From Roridomyces roridus (taxonomy: Eukaryota > Basidiomycota > Agaricomycetes > Agaricales > Mycenaceae), in the NCBI GenBank assembly GCA_029378245.1, contig JARKIF010000140.1:1-64000 (forward strand): a DNA stretch of 64,000 nucleotides. Direction: 5' to 3'. Positions 24,243-36,199 of this stretch are shown here, piece after piece. The notes below the pieces were generated by a model. That model did no database searches and was not told where the DNA came from. It saw only the letters and a program-made list of their open reading frames with translations. How positions within the stretch are numbered: position 1 is the first letter of the stretch; the number at the start of each line of letters is the position of its first letter. The position numbers and the translations under genes are program-made.

Positions 24243-27200
24243 ATGGAAATACCGAACCTATCCGAAAAAGTCTCCGACGACTCGCTCAAGAAAGGCATCG
24301 TCCAAGTCGTCGACGTCGTGAGTCCTCCTGTGATTTACCTTTCGGCATTTATCTATCCACTTGGAGGATGTCGTTTCGACCGAGCTTGATGCGGTGTCCG
24401 ACGATCTCCTCGAAGCAGAGCGGCATGCCGAAAACATGAGTCCTGTGGAGATCGAAGCGGTTATTCACCGAATTTTGGATGAGGTAGGGCGGTCGGTGAT
24501 CCAACTGTGTCACTCTATTCACCCAAACCTCAGCACGGCGATGATCCCGTACGTCTATCTATCGCCCGTCTTCATTTATTTTCATCATCCATCTTTAGAA
24601 CTTTCCTCCTCACGTCTTGCAAGCTGCCACGTCCGTTTATTTCCACCACATTCTCCCAGCCGTCGAGGTTAATCATTCGCTAGCTCCTATCTGTCTGATG
24701 CCCCTCCTGCTGAGCGGCAGCGTCTCTATGAGATTCTCAAGGTACAGGCCGCCCTGATGGTGATCAACTCGCCCTACGCAGAGGTCCGTGCTATTGTGAG
24801 CAATCACGACGATCCGAGTCTGCCGACAAACACCTTCCGGGTCTGGGTCCTCGGAAGTCTATTCGTGGCCGCCGGGTCAGCTACGCTTGCAATGTATCCC
24901 GTCCGCGGCCCCACTAATCAGTGCATCTCAGTGCATTCCTCAATCAGTTCTTCAGCATTCGGTGAGCTTTCGACCTCTTCCTTCGAAGATATGCGAGTCT
25001 TCATGCGTCGACAGGTTTCCAAATATCGGCATTGGGCCCAATGTGGCTCAAATTCTCGTCGTCCCGCTTGCTAAACTCATGGAGATGCTACCTTCGACTA
25101 CGTTCACGACTTTCGGTTACAAGTGGTCCCTCAATCCATCTCCGTTCAACAAAAAAGAACACATGCTCATTACCATCATGGCCAATGCTGGGTTCGGTAC
25201 CCCTTACACGTGCGTTTAGTCCTTGTTTCCCGTATCCTTGATCCTGACAGTGATATCTGTACAGAAATAATGCAAGTTCACGTGTGGCATTCTTTCCTCC
25301 TGACGATTGACCTTGTACAGATTATAATGGTCCAATATCTCAATATCTACTTCAACCAACCCTGGGCGGCGTCTTTTGGATATCAAGTCCTCGTTGCACT
25401 GTCAACTAGTTTGATTGGGTACGGCCTCGCTGGTTTGACACGGCGATTCTTGGTGTATCCGGCACATGCCATCTGGTATGAGGACTTGACTATTGCGCGT
25501 GAACAAGCTCACAGAATACGATAGGCAGGGCAATCTCGGGGTGAGTGTCAGTATCGCTGTTCGACCGTCTTGACTTGACACGGTGAAGGCCATTGCGCTG
25601 AACGTGGGTGGCTCCACAACTTTTGAATGCCAATGACCGTCTCCTCCAGAGTGCATTCCACGGCGACAAAAATCCGATTGCTAATGGCTGGCGAATGACT
25701 CGTGTAAGTTGCTTGCATTGCTGTCAATGGCGGCGCGAAACCCATCCATTTCAGCTGCGTTGGTTCTTCTACTGTTTTGCTGCGATGTTTGTGTACTTTT
25801 GGTTCCCCGAGTGCGTATACCTCGTCCTCCGCCTCCGAACCACACCGTTGACACAAAAACAACCAGCTACATCTTCCAGGCGCTTTCGATCTTCAATTGG
25901 ATTACTTGGATCTCGCCGATGAATGTGAACGTCGCGGCCATTACTGGAAGCATTACAGGCCTGGGACTTAACCCGATCCCGACCTTTGATTGGAACCAGG
26001 TTACAGCGGAGGTTGATCCACTACTTGCGCCGTTCTTTGTGAGTACTCTTTCAACCATGGGACCACTGATTGACTCCTTGAAAGACGACAATGAATGTGA
26101 GTATCCCATTACAGATATTGACGAACTTTGAACGGGGTCTAGGTGTTCATGGGGGTGCGTAATCTATTCAAACTTCCTGTTATGAAAATGACCTTGCGCG
26201 CACAGACTCTCGTGAGCCTGCCCATTATCGCCGCGTTGTGGTACACCAACACATGGAATACCGGATATCTTTCCATCAACACCAATGTGAGCTCGACTGC
26301 TACCTCACTTCCTTTCACTCAACAATGATTCAAGCATGTCTTTGACAATACAGGTCTTCCGTACGACATCGGACAGGTCATCGGAAGCGACAACCTCTTT
26401 AACCAAACCATGTACGAACAGTACTCTCCTGCGTACCTCAGCGCCAGCAACAGTTTAGTGTACGGCGTCTTTTGTGAGTGTTGCTTTATTCCTAGATGGT
26501 CAATTAGACTCAAACCATCTTCAGTCGCAGTATACACAGCGACTCTCGTGCACGCGTTCCTCTACCATCGCCACGCGATCGTTCACGGATTCAAGAGTCT
26601 CTTGAGTCGGAAGAAGCCTTCTGACATGCACCAAGATGTTCACTGTCGACTCATGGAAGCGTACGAGGAGGTTCCCGAGTGGCAGTATTTCATTGTGCTA
26701 GTCACAGCCATTATTCTCGGCGCTGTGGGTGTGGGCGTTTATCCGACGCATACTTCTCCGGCCGTGGTGCTGTTTGGAGTGGTGTTGGCTCTCATCTTCG
26801 TCATTCGTGCGTCTTCGTCTTGCCGCTGCCTTCATCGAGTCTCAATTGCAGTCAGCTATTGGGATCATTGCGGTAAGCGCATCCCTTGCTCTCGTTTTCT
26901 GATGATCAATAAAATACAGTCTGTGGCCAACGTAGAGATTCCGCTCAACGTTCTAGCGGAGATGTTCGGTAATTGCAGCATGTTTATGTTCGCATAGCCA
27001 AGCTCACGGGATTCCTCCAGGCGGCCTGTGGTTCCCGGGCAACGCCATAGCGATGAACTACTTCAAGGCCTATGGTATGTCACCCACTTTTGTTGAGAAT
27101 CACTCGAATTGAGCATGCCCCAGGTTTATGCACGACAGTCGGAACCATCGGCTTTGCATCTGATCTCAAGCTGGCTCACTATATGCACATTTCTCCGAAA

Positions 27201-28028
27201 CAGACGTAGGTATCTTGCACTTTTCTGTGGACGACTCAACGTATTGGCATTGCAGATTCTGGTTCCAGATTCATGCGACCATCATCTCTGCGTTTGTGTG
27301 CACAGCGATATTGAATTTCCAGATGACCAAGATCACGGGAGTGTGCACGCCCACGCAGCCGGATAAATTCACTTGCCCAGGTAATAGTAACGTGGAATTC
27401 TCACCAGCTCTAACGCCATCGCAGGGATCAACACGTTCTTCACCGCATCGGTGATCTGGGGACTCTTGGGTCCAAAACGAATGTTCGGACCTGGAGGCAC
27501 GTACAACCACCTCCTCTGGTTCTTCCTCATCGGTGCCATCCTCCCCATCCCGATCTACCTGCTCCGCAAACGCGTTAAAGCCCTCCACTACTTCCACCTC
27601 CCGATCTTCCTCGTCGGTGCGCTGCAGTGGGCGCCGCTCAGTATGGCACAGATGTGGCCTGCCGTTCCCGTTGGCTGGTTCTTCAATTATTTTATCAAGA
27701 GGAGGTATCTTGCTTGGTGGAGTAAATACAACTAGTTAGTCCTCCCTCTCTCCGACGAGATGCAACTCATACCTTGGTGTAGCATAACTTCGACGGCGTT
27801 CTCTGCGGCCATAGCCATCTCTGGCGTTCTCATCTTCTTCACGGTGCAATACAACGATGTGGAGATTAACTGGAGCGGGAATACGAAGCTGGCGGAGGGA
27901 TGTGACGCTATGGGGTGTCCACGGTTGCCTTTGCCTGATGTTGGGTTCTTTGGACCGGTATGTACCCTGTTCACCTCCGTTTCACGAGTGTTGAAAGTGC
28001 GTTGCAGGGACCGGGAGAGTTTCATTGA
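24243..28028 (+). CDS. OPT-family oligopeptide transporter
   Basis: Large proton-coupled oligopeptide transporter of the plasma membrane, about 800 residues over some 20 exons. The N-terminus (MEIPNLSEKVSDD) is hydrophilic. Family blocks follow in order: SPYAEVRAIVSNHDDPSLPT, FLNQFFSIRFPNIGIGPNVA, SLNPSPFNKKEHMLITIMAN, TNNIIMVQYLNIYFNQPW, GYGLAGLTRRFLVYPAHAIW, FNWITWISPMNVNVAAITG, YTNTWNTGYLSINTN, FGGLWFPGNAIAMNYFK, the C-terminal NTFFTASVIWGLLGPKRMFG, and PLPDVGFFGPGPGEFH before TGA. One intron near 25265 uses a GC donor (GCAAGT) and follows a 7-base exon. The join around 25494-25590 is unresolved: ATTGCGC-TGAAC occurs twice there and the first reading runs into a stop, so a small internal duplication or an unusual splice is possible. 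Otherwise every junction keeps frame. Confidence 0.9.
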
Positions 28029-28264
28029 ACGATTGACTTCTGGGTCGTAACTAGATGAGTAGACTATTTTATGTGTAGGTACTTTCTTTTTATCTCCAAT
28101 TTCCATCCATATCGCTTAGCGTTTGGCCGCCACTGGGCGCGCCGCTTTACCGTTCAGAAGCTCTTTCATTGTCAGGTGCGCGACTCATGACCTTGCGGGA
28201 AAAAGTCGGCAGAATTCACACCAACGCATAAATGAGTATCCGAGACTCGACTGGCCGCGAGAAA

Positions 28265-30022
28265 ATGCTTCTTTCCCTCTACTTTCTTGTGGCCGTCGCC
28301 GGCTTCACGATCGCTACCAACAAAACCCACCTCAATCCGACCATCCCCGGATGGCACAGTGACCCCAGCTGTGTCTTCGTCCCCGAATGGGACAACACGT
28401 TCTTCTGCGCGACTTCGACCTTCCTCGTCACCCCCGGCATACCCATCCACGCGAGCAAAGATCTCGTGAATTGGCGCCTCGCAAGCCATGCGCTCAACCG
28501 CGAGTCGCAGTGGCCGCATTACAACACCACGGGGCAGAACGACGGGATCTTCGCGGTGACGCTGCGATACCGCGACGGTGTCTTCTACGCGATCACGTTC
28601 TTCGTTTCGGACGGGTCGAATCCGCTGCCGCCGGGTCTTTTGCTCAAGACGACGGATCCGTTTGACGACAATGCGTGGAGTGACGAGCCGGTGCTGTTCC
28701 AACCAGCGAATATCGACCCGGATTTGTTCTGGGACGACGACGGACAGGCGTACCTCACGGTTGCGGAGAGCTTCATCGCAACTATCGACGTGAACTCGGG
28801 GGCTGTGGGACCGACGACGCAGCTCTGGAATGGTACGGGCGAGCGAAATCCAGAGGGGCCGCACATTTACAAGAAAGACGGGTGGTATTACCTGTTGATT
28901 GCGGAGGGAGGGACGGAGGTCAACCATACCGTCACCATGGCGCGCTCGCGGAGTGTTACTGGAACCTACATCGGCTTTGAAGGGAATCCGGTGCTGACGA
29001 ACAAGGACACGGGGGAGTACTTCCAGACGGTCGGCCATGCGGATCTGTTCCACGATGTGAACGGAAACTGGTGGACGTGTGCGCTGGCGACGCGCTCTGG
29101 GCCGGAGTGGGTGAATTATCCCATGGGGAGAGAGATGGTGATCACGCCTGCGAGATGGGATGAGGGCGAGTTTCCCGTTATCTCGCCTGTGCGTGGGAGC
29201 GAGAGTGCCTGGGCGCTGCCCACCGTCCTGGACGTTCGTGGAACGGGACCAATCTACGGCAACCCCGACGTGTTTGATTTCGCACCGGGCAGCGCGCTTC
29301 CGTCCAATATGATTTTCTGGCGGTGGCCTGATCTCGCGTCGTTTACCATCTCCCCGCCCGGCCACCCAAATACGTTGCGTATCATCCCCTCACAGGAATT
29401 TAGCAGCAATGGCGTTGGTCCGATTTCCCTCATCGGAAGACTCCAGACGGACACGCTGTTCGAATTCAGCATCGACGTTGCGTTTGCGCCGACAGCGGTG
29501 GACGAAGAGGCTGGAGCGACCGTGTTCTTGACGCAGTTCCAGCACGTCGACCTCGGTATTGTCCTGCTCTCCGACAACAAGACCCACCTACGCCTCCAGA
29601 CGAACGGGGGCGGGAACTTGGGTGCGCCCCCGCCTGCACCGGTAATCCGCAGTATTCCTAGTGCCTGGCGAAGCCCAATTACGCTGACCATTCGGGCGAA
29701 CAACGATACGCACTATACCTTCTCTGCTGCACCGCAGGGCGGTGATGCTGTTGTATTGGGCGCGCTGCCTTCGACCATTTTGAGCGGCGGCACTGGTCCG
29801 TTTACCGGTGTGTTTTCTGGCTTTTCGCTTGACTGGATCGTTGAATTGGCTGGAAAGGTACGATCGCCGGCGCGTATGCGACGGCAAATAACGGGACTGG
29901 CACGACCCCAGCATATATTTCGAGCTGGAGATACACGGGCATTGCGCAGAAGATTGACAATGATACGTTCGTGCCGTCGTGAGTGGGATAGGTCTGATAG
30001 GACACGTGTCACTGTCTCATGA
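28265..30022 (+). CDS. GH43 beta-xylosidase/arabinofuranosidase-like glycosidase
   Basis: Secreted five-blade beta-propeller glycosidase acting on xylan or arabinan side chains. The ATG at 28265 starts a good signal peptide (MLLSLYFLVAVAGFTIA); an upstream in-frame ATG at 28232 would bury it. The catalytic base Asp is in PGWHSDPS, the pKa-modulating Asp in NIDPDLFWDDDG, and the acid Glu in RNPEGPHIYK. A C-terminal beta-sandwich (GH43_C2 type) follows from about residue 340. The gene has a single exon. Near 29857 the frame probably slips by one base: as read, the tail becomes Arg-rich (QITGLARPQHIFRAG), whereas the next frame gives TTPAYISSWRYTGIAQKID and a stop at 29982, much more like the family. 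The catalytic domain is unaffected. It lies 236 bases after the OPT gene on the same strand. Confidence 0.9.
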   Translation: MLLSLYFLVAVAGFTIATNKTHLNPTIPGWHSDPSCVFVPEWDNTFFCATSTFLVTPGIPIHASKDLVNWRLASHALNRESQWPHYNTTGQNDGIFAVTLRYRDGVFYAITFFVSDGSNPLPPGLLLKTTDPFDDNAWSDEPVLFQPANIDPDLFWDDDGQAYLTVAESFIATIDVNSGAVGPTTQLWNGTGERNPEGPHIYKKDGWYYLLIAEGGTEVNHTVTMARSRSVTGTYIGFEGNPVLTNKDTGEYFQTVGHADLFHDVNGNWWTCALATRSGPEWVNYPMGREMVITPARWDEGEFPVISPVRGSESAWALPTVLDVRGTGPIYGNPDVFDFAPGSALPSNMIFWRWPDLASFTISPPGHPNTLRIIPSQEFSSNGVGPISLIGRLQTDTLFEFSIDVAFAPTAVDEEAGATVFLTQFQHVDLGIVLLSDNKTHLRLQTNGGGNLGAPPPAPVIRSIPSAWRSPITLTIRANNDTHYTFSAAPQGGDAVVLGALPSTILSGGTGPFTGVFSGFSLDWIVELAGKVRSPARMRRQITGLARPQHIFRAGDTRALRRRLTMIRSCRREWDRSDRTRVTVS

Positions 30023-30416
30023 AAAAAATGCGAATTATGGTGCATTTCTTGAGATCTGCCGATCCGCAATCAGGCCTGGCCCCCTGGGCGCAAATTGAAG
30101 CGGAATCTTGAGTTCTCGACGCCCGAGACTATGGAACGGGACGTACACAAGTGAGGGTGAGCGAGCACGAACTTGAAGGATGGGGTCGAGCAAGGACGAG
30201 AGCAGATCGGATGGGCGTGGCGAGTTTGGGTGGTGGTAAGAAAAAAGCCGCGTTTGATGCAGTGATCGCCGATGCGGGAATAGGTGCCAAGTGATCCGCA
30301 GCTGAAGCTCCGATGCCGCAGAACCCAGTCAAATGGCAATCGTTGAGTTTCAATTATGTGTATGTATTCTAAGATGCGCTACAGTAAATTCGTACCCAGA
30401 TTAACCCAGTCTCACT

Positions 30417-31223
30417 TCAAAATACATCCATGTAATCCTGGCATCTCTGCCTCAACCGTGCCCATCTCCCTCCATTCCACTCCCTCACTCTCGCCCATCC
30501 ATCCTGCGGCGCCATCTGCTCGATCCACAACAACACCGAACAAAGCGCAAAGTCCGCATACGAAACATGCGTCCCCTGCGCAACGACCCCGTCCCCATCT
30601 CCAACATTCTTCTCCAATATCACAGCTAAAAAGTCGAACTGCTCTTTGACGAGCCCCCACGCATGCTCGCGCTGCGGACCTGGTGGTAGAGCTTGCCCGG
30701 GCCCGGTTCCAGGTCCGGGGGTACCAGTCCTCGACCGTGCGACGCCCGTATCGTGAAAATGCGACTGCGTCCGTGCAGGGAGGCGGTCATGCGAGAGCGG
30801 GACCATAATAGGCAACAACGGCTTCGCAAACACCTCTTGGATGTAATGCACAAAGAGCGTCTGCAGCGCCCGGGAGCCTTCGGGGAAGACGGGGCGCTGG
30901 GGGTAAGATGCTTCGAGGTACTCTGCGATGTTGTTGGCGTTGGAAAGGATTTGTGGGGATTGGGCATTTCGGGAGGGGTCGACGATGACGGGGAGGGTGT
31001 AGATTGGTCGACCGTCGGGTCGGTGGGAGCTCGGTGGGGCACCAATTGCGCGGAGCGTGGGCTCGACTTCGGGGATCTCGACCCAGACGGTGCGGTGCGG
31101 TATGCGTTTGTAATTTAATATGAATCGGATGCGCCAGACGGTTGGCATCCATGTCTGTGAGCGCGTCCCAGGAGTATCGTAGAGAGTGATGACTGGGCCA
31201 GCAGAAGAACTGTGTCTCGGCAT
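30417..31223 (-). CDS. Glutathione S-transferase (Ure2p/GSTFuA-like)
   Basis: Cytosolic glutathione transferase, 268 residues in one exon from ATG 31223. The thioredoxin-fold half contains RIRFILNYKRIPHRTVWVEI, IYTLPVIVDP with the cis-proline, and SNANNIAEYLEASYP; the helical half ends FALCSVLLWIEQMAPQDGW. The NYKRIPY/H..WVE block is typical of the expanded fungal GSTFuA group, which often binds lignin-derived or wood-extractive compounds. In place of the usual S-D-S before the IAEYL helix it has S-N-A, so glutathione binding should be checked. It converges with the GH43 gene. Confidence 0.88.
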   Translation of the reverse strand: MPRHSSSAGPVITLYDTPGTRSQTWMPTVWRIRFILNYKRIPHRTVWVEIPEVEPTLRAIGAPPSSHRPDGRPIYTLPVIVDPSRNAQSPQILSNANNIAEYLEASYPQRPVFPEGSRALQTLFVHYIQEVFAKPLLPIMVPLSHDRLPARTQSHFHDTGVARSRTGTPGPGTGPGQALPPGPQREHAWGLVKEQFDFLAVILEKNVGDGDGVVAQGTHVSYADFALCSVLLWIEQMAPQDGWARVREWNGGRWARLRQRCQDYMDVF

Positions 31224-31239
31224 GGCAGGTGAGTGGGAG

Positions 31240-32550
31240 GTGGTTTATGAGATGATGCGCTGGCCTGAGAGACCTTTATAATACCCCTAGTCCAACCCAG
31301 AAATGACTCGCACGGATTCGTTTCCCGTTGGGTATACTGCGTATAAAGAAATTGAATGCAAGATGGAGAACAATAAAAGCTCTCACCGTACCAGCGCCCC
31401 GAACAGTTTCAAAAGCGTGCAGAAATGAATCTTCGGCTGCGTACCCTTAAACCCGTATCAGCCCGGGGGAGCAGCTGCGTCGACATCTTCAGAAACGCCG
31501 GGGTTTCCCTGTCCCAGGGAGGGAAACTGTCCAAATATGGTGGCGGGAGGATCGTAGCTGCACTCCGCATTCGGGAACGAGGGAATCAATGACCCTGCGT
31601 GACGAGGGGTGATTGCATTTCCGTGGCACTGTGTCATTCGACAGTCAATTAACCCTTCAGGCATCGGATGATCCGCCAGGTCTGTGTTCTGAGGTGCGCT
31701 CTCGCGTCCGTGAATGTGGGAAGGCTGCGAATAGGCGCCGCGTTAGAGGCAGTGAGCGAGGCGCCGGTGGGCGCGAGCAAGGAGAAGCTGTTGATCCCCG
31801 GGAGGCGCCAGCTGAATATACCCGGAGGACAGAGTCAGCTAGGCGAAGTGACGCGAGCAATGGGTAAAGACCGGTGTCCGAGTCAATGATCAGCGCTGAG
31901 CGCCCATAATGCGTGGATCTCTGACCACGTTGTAGGAAGCCAAGCAAAGATTGACATCGAACAAGCGAACCCAGGTATGCCGTCCAACAAGACAGGGCCG
32001 AATCAGCCGACGCAGGTGAGACTCTGAGACTCGGATGGAGTCAGATTGATTCAGCGCCCGTAGGAGTTGCCCAAGTAAGTAAGTGCAAATGCTGTGAAGC
32101 TGGAATAGCACTGTCCTTGATGCATTCGAGCTCAGGTCGGCGGTCTTGAAGGCGCTGCTGTCGAAAGTCGGGAGGCCGAGCAAAGGCCGACGAGTGACGA
32201 GTCAAAAGCCGAGTTTCATAGCGGAGGCATTTCACTTGACGTGGGCGGATCAGGGCGATATGACCCCAGAGCTGTAACTGCGACGAACATGGCGTCAAAG
32301 AGGAAAGCCTTTGAGCCAGGTAGAGGAGTCGGAAGACGAGCCGACTGTGAGCTGTTGAGCTGTCACGTGAATCTTCCAAATCCAGCGACCGCTTATCAAT
32401 GCACCTCAATTGCACCCAACCTTTTGCCTCTGTTACATGGCTGGACTTGCCCGCTCTCCTTGCTGCCTCCTGACCACGCCGCTCAGATTCCTTCCAACCG
32501 CAGCAGATGGATGCTTTAACCCTCATGACCCGCCCAGTTATCTATGACCA
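31240..32550. other. No gene seen
   Basis: Short ORFs only, none with recognisable motifs. The 3' end of this stretch holds the target site of the large nested element. Confidence 0.5.
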
Positions 32551-32559
32551 ATTCGTCAC

Positions 32560-35500
32560 TAGGGCTGGGCACCGTACCGTAACGGACACGGCCGTAAAAA
32601 TTACGACCATTTTAGTAGACGGCCGTGTGATCACGGTCCGTAAAATGGCAGTCGACATTGCTGACGGTACGGGACGGTGCCGTATACGGCCGTATTTCCG
32701 TAACACGGCCGTAAATTGATGGTGAGTGATTTCTCTGAGTTACTGCCTGATTAAGAGTATTGAACACAAGTTTCAACATATCCTACGGTCCAATTGACTC
32801 CTTCCATTCATAACCACCCTTCCTGGGGCTCGGAACATTTGCCGCCGTCGACTTCGGAAGCTGATGGCGCGTTGATGTGTTGATGGCGGCTGCCGTAAAC
32901 ATCAACGACACCCGCCGCAGCCCGAGCAAGCCCGCCCACCCAAAGGGGATGCTATCTCCGCACTTGTACACTCTCCTACATCACTCAGTGAGACAATTCC
33001 GACACACATCTACCGCGCTGACACACCTAGTGCACCTCCGGAATGCTGACTAATGGACCTCGATGGTCCCATTAGATGTTGTTTTGATGGGGCCTTAGAG
33101 GTCCTTGGCAGAGGCGGAGGGCAGTATGTAATGGCGTAGGGGTTTATTTTAGGTGTGCGGATCCTCCGCTGGGCTGCTCGGGACCTGCGCCGGGAGCTGG
33201 GTGGTGTGCAGGCCTGCTGTGGGCTCACCACACGCCGCACGCGTCAGGGACGCGTACTGCGCGTGAAGTGTGTAGCGAGTGCTGCAGCGGGAGGACGTTG
33301 AGAGCGCGTTTCGGGCGGAATTTCGTGCGCGGGTTGGGTTGCACACCAGGGGTTGGACAGTTTGGGATGTTTATGGAGCAGGGTATTGTCTCCTGTGGTC
33401 AACTACTGCGAATTAGCGATTGAAAACAGGGTTCCAAATCATAGATGCCGCCATTTCCGTACCTGGACCGCGCAGCTGATGAATCCAGCGCTTGTGAGTC
33501 GATATAAGGCCTCCCACTTGTTGTTGAACCCCCTGTGTGAGATTGGCGTGAGCTGGAGTGTTCAGTTGTACGCAGCGCAGGTACCTCCGCCACCTCTGCT
33601 GCCGCCTTCGAGTACCGGGCAATACGGCGTGCACGGCGCGTAAAGGCGGGTGTTCAGTCGGACACTGCATTGGCAGGAATGGGAGGGTCGCCCGTGGGCA
33701 GTCGAGCAATCCAAAAATTTGTCTGCCAATTCATACCATCGTTGGGTGCTGTAAGTACACACATGTGGGATTGCAAATGCATCGTGGTAGGCTTCCACGC
33801 TGTGCCCACTCAGATGAGATTTAGCTTGAATAATTGGGTCTCAGCCAGAGAAGGAAGCGACCTGCGCACCTCCGCCGGCGCCATCCGAGCACCTCCGCGC
33901 AGGGATGTAGCACCTATGCTCATAATTGTGACCGGATTAAATTCCAGAGAGATCCATGGTATCTTGCAAGCGGGTTGAATTGACTTGAATTGAATTAGGG
34001 AGCAAATGTGAAGCGGTAATGAAGGGAGCGGAGGTGGCGGAGGTGGCGGTGGTAGAACTCTGGCGGCCAGTTGAGCACTCGTGTTATTTTGCTGAACTGA
34101 GTACTTTCTCTTTTGGCATAGAATACATGATTAATTGTCTATTGTCTGCCTCTGGTCGATATTTCAAGCCCAGAGAAGTGCATGCAGCATTACACACCCA
34201 TTATCCCGAAAACAACACATCTCAACGAGTTGGTGGTGCTTCCCATGCTCCCGGGGCTTAATCTTAGCATTTGGAGACACCTGGAACATCTTGGGCTGAG
34301 TTCATAACCAAGAATCGACAGTTTCTGATATGTTCATACATTCCGGAGGTTTGCATAAATGGCGGAAGTGTGTCTTGCGGGAGCACAATACAGGATAGGA
34401 AGTTGTTTTGGGACTCAAAGGGGTATCTGGATTGTATATGAGCTCCATGGGAAGCAGAGAATATATGTGGGATTGAAAAATACAAGTTGGGTATTTGAAC
34501 ACGAAATTGAACTGCAAACTAGTGTACTTTCCGGTTGAAACAGTGCACTTCACCTGTATTCCGAAAGTGAGCCTTTCAAATTAACTAGGCGGCCCCGGGC
34601 GGCCTCCCTGATGTTATCTTCGCTTATTCCGCGGCCAAATGCCTGTGTAAAAAATCTTATCGAGTGTTATCAAGACGATCCTTGTTTTATTCACCTGCTG
34701 ATTGGCTGATCAAAGATCTGCGAGAAGAGGCGAGAAGGCCGGAGGCTGTGTGATTGACACCTCCGCCTTCTTTTCACCACCACCGCCGCGCGAGTATTGC
34801 GCAAGATTAGCTGGAATAGACTCCCCACGGCCATGGATTTCAAACAAATTTCAAACCACAATCACCCTCAGTCTGCCGGTAGACTGTGTCGCCGCTCAAG
34901 GCTGCCAACGATCATGATTGCCGCCACCTCTGCCACCTCCGCCTCCGCCACGCTTGCTTGGACTCTGTCGCCTACCCTCCACTCACAGACTTGATTTTCT
35001 TTGCAACATGGTCCCGGAGACCGGTACAGCAAATTCACTCTGTTCAGACTCGCCCGTGGTCCCAAAAAAAGGCTCAGAGATCAAACGGAGGCTGCGCGCA
35101 GGGGTGGCGGAGGTACGTTGATACCCATGCCTTGGGTATTTGCAACCTGATACACTTGAATCTTCACTCACATCCATGTTGGGCAGGAACTAATGTACAA
35201 GTAGCTGACCGGTGTACCGTGTAAATGGAATCTGAACAACACAGGCGCAACTCGTGATGAAACTGCCCTGCCTTAGCCTTGCCAACGACGCCAATACAGA
35301 ACCCAACTCAACCTTTGTAAGTACGATGTGCACCTGCATACCATGAACCCGACAGTGACCTACAAGCCACCTCTACTTGCTTGCCGGTGGAGGTTACGCT
35401 GCAGGCCAGAACCACCCGGGTGCCGCCGTCGCACTACTGCCACTGCGGCGCCAGACCCGCCCCCTATGAATACGCATGTACGGCGCGCGCTCGGCGCTCG

Positions 35501-36185
35501 CAATCTCAACTCTGGTTTCCACGCCACCCCCGCTTGCGGGCGGAGGTCCCGCTACACGTCAAAAACTGCCTTGGCTGGCCCTCCCGCTAGCTCCACTACA
35601 GTGCCTGGCCCAGACTCAAACGACTGCACCGCTCGGTGTGCGCAGTGTGCCCCAATTTCGGGCGGCATGCTACCCAGCTCGCAGGCGGATGTTCCGCTAA
35701 GACAGCCCTCCCGCTTGCCTATGGCTCTCTTCCTGCTGCACCTGACTCGCTGTTTGCGGTACATGCATGCCCAACACATATTGCTGCCTAAGGGAGGCCT
35801 AGACGATGCTCCCGCCCCGGCGGCGGCGCCTGGCGGAGGCTCCGATGGCTGTCGGACATGACCCAAAATAGCCCCCTGCGCCATCGCCGCCATTACATAC
35901 CTCCGCCGGGGACCTCTAAGGCCCCATCAAAACAACATCTAATGGGACCATCGAGGTCCATTAGTCAGCAATCCGGAGGTACACTAGGTGCGCTGACAGT
36001 GTTCAGGACAGATTGCCGAGGAGTCCCGTATTACGGCCGTAACGGCCGGATTTATACGGGAAATACGGCACACGGCCGTGTTGAGCACGGGCCGTGTAAA
36101 CCACACCACCAGGGGCCACGGCACGGCACCGTCTCCGTATTACGGAGCCGTATTCCGTGTAATACGGTTACGGTGCCCAGCCCTA
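32560..36185. mobile_element. hAT-like element (outer), split by another element
   Basis: Ends are TAGGGCTGGGCACCGTA and its complement, flanked by the 8-base duplication TTCGTCAC at 32552-32559 and 36186-36193. Removing the inner element (33024-35990) and one inner target copy leaves about 650 bp: a MITE-sized element without coding capacity. Perfect palindromes ACGGCCGT recur four times in the left 150 bp and at least twice in the right end, plausible transposase-binding subterminal repeats. Confidence 0.88.
33024..35990. mobile_element. hAT-like element (inner), about 3.0 kb, non-autonomous
   Basis: Inverted ends CACCTAGTGYACCTCCGGA with the 8-base target duplication CGCTGACA at 33016-33023 and 35991-35998. 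The inverted similarity extends for roughly 110 bases, covering CTGACTAATGGACCTCGAT and GATGGGGCCTTAGAGGTCC. CCTCCGCC/GGCGGAGG motifs are scattered through the interior (for example near 33880, 34030, 34930, 35910). ORFs inside are short and show no transposase motif that I recognise, so it should depend on a transposase elsewhere. Confidence 0.85.
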
Positions 36186-36199
36186 TTCGTCACCTCGCA

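Noticed and set aside
28172..29365. 397-codon ORF on the minus strand under the GH43 gene
   Set aside because: Antisense shadow of a GC-rich single-exon gene; Arg-rich with no motifs.
33350..35860. Transposase or other gene inside the inner hAT-like element
   Set aside because: ORFs are short, low-complexity or shadows of CCTCCGCC-type repeats; no hAT dimerisation or zinc-finger motif was seen.
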